Shown here: positions 58,936 through 64,000 of the stretch, one piece after another | Layout of the letters: each line of letters opens with the position of its first letter | Position numbering within the stretch: position 1 is the first letter of the stretch | Origin: Bradyrhizobium quebecense | GTDB taxonomy: Bacteria; Pseudomonadota; Alphaproteobacteria; Rhizobiales; Xanthobacteraceae | Direction of reading: 5' to 3' | Length of the DNA: 64,000 nucleotides | NCBI RefSeq assembly: GCF_013373795.3 | Contig: NZ_CP088022.1 | Location: 2,914,001 to 2,978,000 of the forward strand | Position numbers and translations under genes: made by a program | Notes under the pieces: generated by a model | Told to the model about the DNA's origin: nothing | Seen by the model: only the letters and a program-made list of their open reading frames with translations | Database searches by the model: none

Positions 58936-61161
58936 ATGAACCGTTGCCTACGTCCGCTGGCGTGCCTCGCCACGGTGACCGTGCTCGCGCTGCTTCCGCT
59001 TGAGGCGGGCGCCAAACCGCATCATCAGCACCAGGCCAAGAGTGGCCACGGGGACAAGAAGGCGCACGGCGCCAAGGCGACGCGCGAGAGCGCCGCCGGC
59101 AAGCGGCGCCATGCCAGGCATGGCGCCGACAAGCGTAACTCAGCGAAGGCCAAATCCGCTTCGTCCAAATCCACCGAGGCCTCGAAGCCGCCCGAGCCGG
59201 AGAAACCCGCCGGGCCGCAATTGTCGGGCGATCTCGCCGCGGTCAGGGACGCGATCATCGCGGCGCGCCGCGGCAAGACCAGCGACGCGACCGATATCCA
59301 GGCAAAGATCACCGACCCCGTCGGGCGGAAGCTCGTCGAGTGGTATCTGCTGCGCCACTCCGAGTCGAATGCACCGTTCAGCCGCTATGCGGCATTCATC
59401 ACGGCGAATCCGGACTGGCCAAGCGTCACGCTGTTGCGCAAACGGGCTGAAGCGCGGATCTGGCAGGAGCGCAGTGATCCAGCCACGGTGCACGGCTTCA
59501 CGCTCGACCAGCCGATCAGCGCCAAGGGCAAATTCGCGCTCGCCCGCACGCTGCTCGCCGAAGGCGATCGCGACGGCGCCACGCGGCTGGTACGCGAGGC
59601 CTGGCGCTCGGAAGACCTGTCCGACCGCACCGAGAGCGACGCCTATGACGCATTCAAGGACCTGCTGACGCGCGACGATCATCGCGCGCGCATGGACAAG
59701 CGGATCGGCGCCAAGGATCTCGCCGGCGCGAGGCGCGCAGCACAGCACCTCGGCAGCGACGAGCTGGCCATTGTGAAGGCTTGCGGCGCGGTCCGCGGAC
59801 AATCCAACAAGGCCGAGGACACGCTCAACGACGTGCCGGCGGACGCCCGTAGCGACCTCGGCTACACCCTCTGCCGCATCCAGTGGCTGCTCGCGAAGAA
59901 CAGGATCGACGATGCGGCGCGCGTGACGATTGCCGCGGCGCCCGAGACGATGGCGCAGCAGGACACCGACCAGTGGTGGCGCGAGCGCCGCATCCTCTCC
60001 CGCAAGCTGCTCGACCAGGGTGAGTACCAGGCGGCCTATGACGTCATCCGCGCCGCGACGCCGCCGGACAACCCCTATTACCGCTCCGACATGCACTTCA
60101 TGCGCGGCTGGATCGCGCTGCGCTATCTCGACGATGCCAGGACCGCGGCGGCGCATTTCGCACGGATCGACGAGGGCCAGACCAACCCGACCGTGCTGGC
60201 TCGCGCCGCCTATTGGCGCGGCCGCGCCGCCGAGGCGCTCGGCAACAGTGTGGCGATGCGGGCCGACTACCAGGCCGCGGCGCGCTACCCGACCGCCTAT
60301 TACGGTCAGCTCGCGCTGGCCAGGCTCGGCCGTGACGGCATCGAGCTGCGCGCGCCCTCGCCGGCGGCCAGCGCCGGCAGCATGGCGGCCGACGAGCGCG
60401 TGCGTGCCGCCGACATGCTCTATGCGATCGGCGAGCCCGACATCGTGCTCTATTTCGCCGCCGACCTCGCCGAGGAAAGCGCCGACGTCGGCATGCTCGA
60501 GGCCCTCGGCGAGCTCACCGGCCGCCGCAACGATGCCCGCACCATGCTGCAGATCGGCAAGATCGCGCTGGCGCGCGGCTTTGCCTTCGACCATTACGCT
60601 TTCCCGGTCATCGGCATTCCCAAGCACACCCCGATCGCCCCCGATATCGGGCGCAGCATGACCTACTCGATCGCGCGCACCGAAAGCGCGTTCGACCAGC
60701 GCGACAAGTCGGCGGCCAACGCCGTCGGGCTGATGCAGGTGACGCCCGAAGCGGGCCGCGACACCGCCAAGCGTTTCGGCGTCAGCTACGACTGGAGCCG
60801 GATGGTTTCCGATCCGGTCTACAACACGCAGATGGGGGCCGCCGAATTGAGCGCGCTGCTGGCGGAATATCGCGGCTGCCACATCATGACCTTTGCCGGC
60901 TACAACGCCGGCCGCGGCCGCGTCCGCGACTGGATCAAGGCCTATGGCGACCCGCGCGATCCCAAGGTCGATCCGGTCGACTGGGTGGAGCGGATTCCGA
61001 TCTCGGAGACGCGCAATTACGTCCAGCGCGTGATGGAGAATTTCGCGGTCTATCAGGCGCGGTTCGATGACGCCGGCACGGCGTTGGCGGCAAAGAGCGG
61101 CGAGCGCGTCGTGACGCAGGAGAGCAACGCGGCGCCGGCGCAGACAATGCCGTCGCAATAA
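58936..61161 (+). CDS. Soluble lytic murein transglycosylase
   Basis: 741 residues. Signal peptide (LACLATVTVLALLPLEAGA), a Lys/His/Ala-rich linker (25-90), a long alpha-superhelical U/L region, and an SLT catalytic domain near 575-720: catalytic Glu583 (IARTESAFDQ), AVGLMQVTPEAGRD, FAGYNAGRGRVRDW. Cleaves peptidoglycan with 1,6-anhydro products in cell-wall turnover. Confidence 0.95.
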   Translation: MNRCLRPLACLATVTVLALLPLEAGAKPHHQHQAKSGHGDKKAHGAKATRESAAGKRRHARHGADKRNSAKAKSASSKSTEASKPPEPEKPAGPQLSGDLAAVRDAIIAARRGKTSDATDIQAKITDPVGRKLVEWYLLRHSESNAPFSRYAAFITANPDWPSVTLLRKRAEARIWQERSDPATVHGFTLDQPISAKGKFALARTLLAEGDRDGATRLVREAWRSEDLSDRTESDAYDAFKDLLTRDDHRARMDKRIGAKDLAGARRAAQHLGSDELAIVKACGAVRGQSNKAEDTLNDVPADARSDLGYTLCRIQWLLAKNRIDDAARVTIAAAPETMAQQDTDQWWRERRILSRKLLDQGEYQAAYDVIRAATPPDNPYYRSDMHFMRGWIALRYLDDARTAAAHFARIDEGQTNPTVLARAAYWRGRAAEALGNSVAMRADYQAAARYPTAYYGQLALARLGRDGIELRAPSPAASAGSMAADERVRAADMLYAIGEPDIVLYFAADLAEESADVGMLEALGELTGRRNDARTMLQIGKIALARGFAFDHYAFPVIGIPKHTPIAPDIGRSMTYSIARTESAFDQRDKSAANAVGLMQVTPEAGRDTAKRFGVSYDWSRMVSDPVYNTQMGAAELSALLAEYRGCHIMTFAGYNAGRGRVRDWIKAYGDPRDPKVDPVDWVERIPISETRNYVQRVMENFAVYQARFDDAGTALAAKSGERVVTQESNAAPAQTMPSQ

Positions 61162-61166
61162 TGCTG

Positions 61167-61285
61167 CGTCGTCCCGGCGAAGGCCGGGACCCATACGCCG
61201 TGGCCGACGTAAGGGGCAATCGGCTCGACGATTTGCGAACAAGCCACAGCGGTGGCTATGGGTCCCGGCCTTCGCCGGGACGACG
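61167..61285. repeat. Dispersed palindromic intergenic repeat
   Basis: Two 29-base inverted arms (61167-61195 and 61257-61285), each with an inner palindrome CCCGGCGAAGGCCGGGA, about 60 bases apart. It sits between the convergent transglycosylase and binding-protein genes and is of the bradyrhizobial REP/RPE kind. May act as a bidirectional transcription end. Confidence 0.75.
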
Positions 61286-61299
61286 TGGAGGGACCGCCC

Positions 61300-62268
61300 T
61301 CAATCCACCTTCACATTGGCGGCCTTGATCATCGGCCACCATTTTGCAATCTCCGCCTTCTGCCAGGCGCCGAGTGCGTCCGGCTTGAGCTGGTCCTTTG
61401 GTGGCATCTGCAAGCCTAGATTTTCAAGCTGCTTCTTCACGGCAGGATCGTTCATCGCCTGGATCGCCGCGACGTTGAGCCTGTCCACGATCTCCTTCGG
61501 CGTGCCCTTCGGCACCCAGAGGCCGGACCACAGCGTCATGTGGAAGCCCGGCAGGCCGGCCTCGTCGACCGTCGGGACCTCAGGCGCGTTCGCGACCCGC
61601 TTGGAATCGGTGACCGCATAGGCGCGGATGTTGCCGGCGCGGACCTGGTTGATCGAGTTCGACGTCTGGTCGACGATGATATCGATCTGACCGGCGACGA
61701 GGTCGTTCAGCGCCGGCCCGGTACCGCGATAGGGCACGTATTGCAGCTTGATGCCGGACACGTTCTCGAAATAGAGCCCGGCGATATGGCTGCCGCTGCC
61801 GGCGCCGGCGGTGCCCGCGGTCGGCGGCGCCGGCCGCGACTTCAGCCACTCCAACAGCTCCTTCAGCGACTTCGCCGGCACGGCGTTCTTGCTGACGATG
61901 ATCATCGGATTGCTCGGCAGCAGCACCACCGGCTCGAGATCATCGACGAGGTCGTAGCCGAGCTTGTAGATCGCACCGTTCGCGACATGGGTGCCGAGAT
62001 GGCCGAACGAGACGGTGTAGCCGTCCGGCGCCGCGCGCACTGCACGGCCGACACCGAGCGAGCCGCCCGCTCCGGTCACGTTCTCGATCAGAACCACCTC
62101 GCCGAGCGACCGCTTCATGCGCTCGGCGAGGATGCGCGCCATCGCATCCGACGGACCGCCGGCGGCGAACGGCACGACGATGGTGATCGGGTGCGCGGGC
62201 CAGGTTTCCGCCGAAACGCTCCCGGTGAACGCCAACATCGCCAACACGGCCAGAACGAGCTTCCGCAT
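61300..62268 (-). CDS. TTT transporter (Bug family) substrate-binding protein
   Basis: 322 residues from the ATG at 62268. Signal peptide ending SVSAETWPA; Bug family motifs YPxxPI-type start (WPAHPITIVVPFAAGGPSDA), VIENVTGAGGSLG, YKLGYDLVDDLEPV, VPYRGTGPALNDLVAGQID, VPTVDEAGLPGF. Binds a carboxylate in the periplasm. The membrane partners (TctA/B) are not adjacent, as is common for orphan Bug proteins. Confidence 0.92.
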   Translation of the reverse strand: MRKLVLAVLAMLAFTGSVSAETWPAHPITIVVPFAAGGPSDAMARILAERMKRSLGEVVLIENVTGAGGSLGVGRAVRAAPDGYTVSFGHLGTHVANGAIYKLGYDLVDDLEPVVLLPSNPMIIVSKNAVPAKSLKELLEWLKSRPAPPTAGTAGAGSGSHIAGLYFENVSGIKLQYVPYRGTGPALNDLVAGQIDIIVDQTSNSINQVRAGNIRAYAVTDSKRVANAPEVPTVDEAGLPGFHMTLWSGLWVPKGTPKEIVDRLNVAAIQAMNDPAVKKQLENLGLQMPPKDQLKPDALGAWQKAEIAKWWPMIKAANVKVD

Positions 62269-62348
62269 CACGCGCTCCCCCTCAATCTTCCTTGTCGTAC
62301 CATTTTTGAAGGCCCACCTTTCAACAAGATGGCCCCTCGGACGAGGCG

Positions 62349-63590
<1,242 letters not shown>

Positions 63591-63635
63591 GAGATGCGCT
63601 CTTTCTTGTTCTTTGCGAGTTCGTTTTGCCAGACC

Positions 63636-63743
63636 CGTCACCCTGAGGAGCGCGAAGCGCGTCTCGAAGGGCGACGAGCCCCCCTGCTCGATCCGGGCCG
63701 TGCATCCTTCGAGGCTCGCTGCGCGAGCGCCTCAGGATGACGG
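63636..63743. repeat. Dispersed palindromic intergenic repeat
   Basis: Imperfect inverted arms: CCCTGAGGAGCGCGAAGCGC.. at 63640-63670 against the reverse of CCTTCGAGGC..CTCAGGATGACGG at 63706-63743. Typical rhizobial dispersed element between genes. Confidence 0.7.
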
Positions 63744-63751
63744 AGCAGAGA

Positions 63752-64000
63752 CTAGATATTCAGCACGCGCCCGTAGGCGTCGAGTACTGCTTCCTTCATC
63801 ATTTCCGACAGGGTCGGATGCGGGAACACGGTGTGCATCAATTCCTCCTCCGTGGTCTCCAGATTCATCGCCACGACATAGCCCTGGATCAGCTCGGTGA
63901 CCTCGGCGCCGATCATGTGCGCGCCGAGCAGCTGGCCGGTCTTCTTGTCGAACACCACCTTGACGAGGCCCTGGTCCTCGCCGAGCGCGATCGCCTTGCC
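63752..64000 (-). CDS. lpdA: Dihydrolipoamide dehydrogenase, C-terminal part (5' outside window)
   Basis: The last 82 residues are visible, open to the window edge: GKAIALGEDQGLVKVVFDKK, GAHMIGAEVTELIQGYVVAM, and the dimer-interface motif HTVFPHPTLSEMM with the catalytic His. FAD-dependent E3 subunit of 2-oxo acid dehydrogenases. Confidence 0.95.
   Translation of the reverse strand, partial: GKAIALGEDQGLVKVVFDKKTGQLLGAHMIGAEVTELIQGYVVAMNLETTEEELMHTVFPHPTLSEMMKEAVLDAYGRVLNI

Noticed and set aside
59140..61242. A 700-codon open frame antisense to the lytic transglycosylase gene
   Set aside because: Product is Arg/Gly/His-rich without domains; the sense gene is certain. GC-rich third positions create such frames.

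Overview
The window looks like chromosome of a high-GC rhizobial alphaproteobacterium, most likely Bradyrhizobium or a close relative. Grounds: a FixK/Fnr-type regulator with TTGA-N6-TCAA boxes, DUF992, DUF6481 and MKKDD-repeat proteins, many small secreted proteins of bradyrhizobial type, and dispersed palindromic intergenic repeats. The species call is an inference from protein style, not a database match.

About 1-46.5 kb is an integrated tailed phage with an HK97-type head and probably a long non-contractile tail. It is read mostly leftward. From right to left: a tyrosine integrase and excisionase-like gene (43.5-44.9 kb); a divergent repressor/Cro switch with four copies of a 15-bp operator candidate (42.1-43.1 kb); an early operon (34.2-42.1 kb) with a GapR-like protein, HNH nuclease, MT-A70 methylase and replication-type wHTH protein, ending in a NusG-like protein; a bidirectional terminator at 34.1 kb; then HNH, terS, terL, portal, S49 protease, major capsid, connectors, tail tube, frameshifted tail chaperones, tape measure, tail tip and tail fibre; and at 1.6-3.9 kb a lysis cassette (endolysin, nested spanins, DUF1515-like protein). 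A partial OafA-type acyltransferase at the left edge may be a seroconversion gene. Candidate attR is a tRNA 3' half ending at 46471. attL was not found and probably lies left of the window.

The late operon is interrupted at three places by host-style cargo. At 25.7-29.1 kb, between protease and capsid genes, sits a FixK-like regulator with three perfect or near-perfect FNR/FixK boxes and several small secreted or membrane proteins. At 14.1-15.5 kb, between two tail genes, lies a rightward, translationally coupled trio of small genes. At 4.0-7.0 kb lie a small host-style gene, a fragment of a second tail gene, and a complete IS66 element with a perfect 8-bp target duplication. Two secreted-protein genes lie between integrase and attR.

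From about 46.5 kb the chromosome continues with small secreted or zinc-ribbon proteins, a dgoA-dgoK pair (galactonate-type sugar-acid catabolism), a TRAP transporter (three overlapping genes), an SMP-30/lactonase, a soluble lytic transglycosylase, a TTT/Bug binding protein, threonine synthase, and the end of dihydrolipoamide dehydrogenase. The sugar-acid kinase, aldolase, lactonase-like protein and TRAP transporter may serve a shared uptake and breakdown route; this is inference from their closeness.
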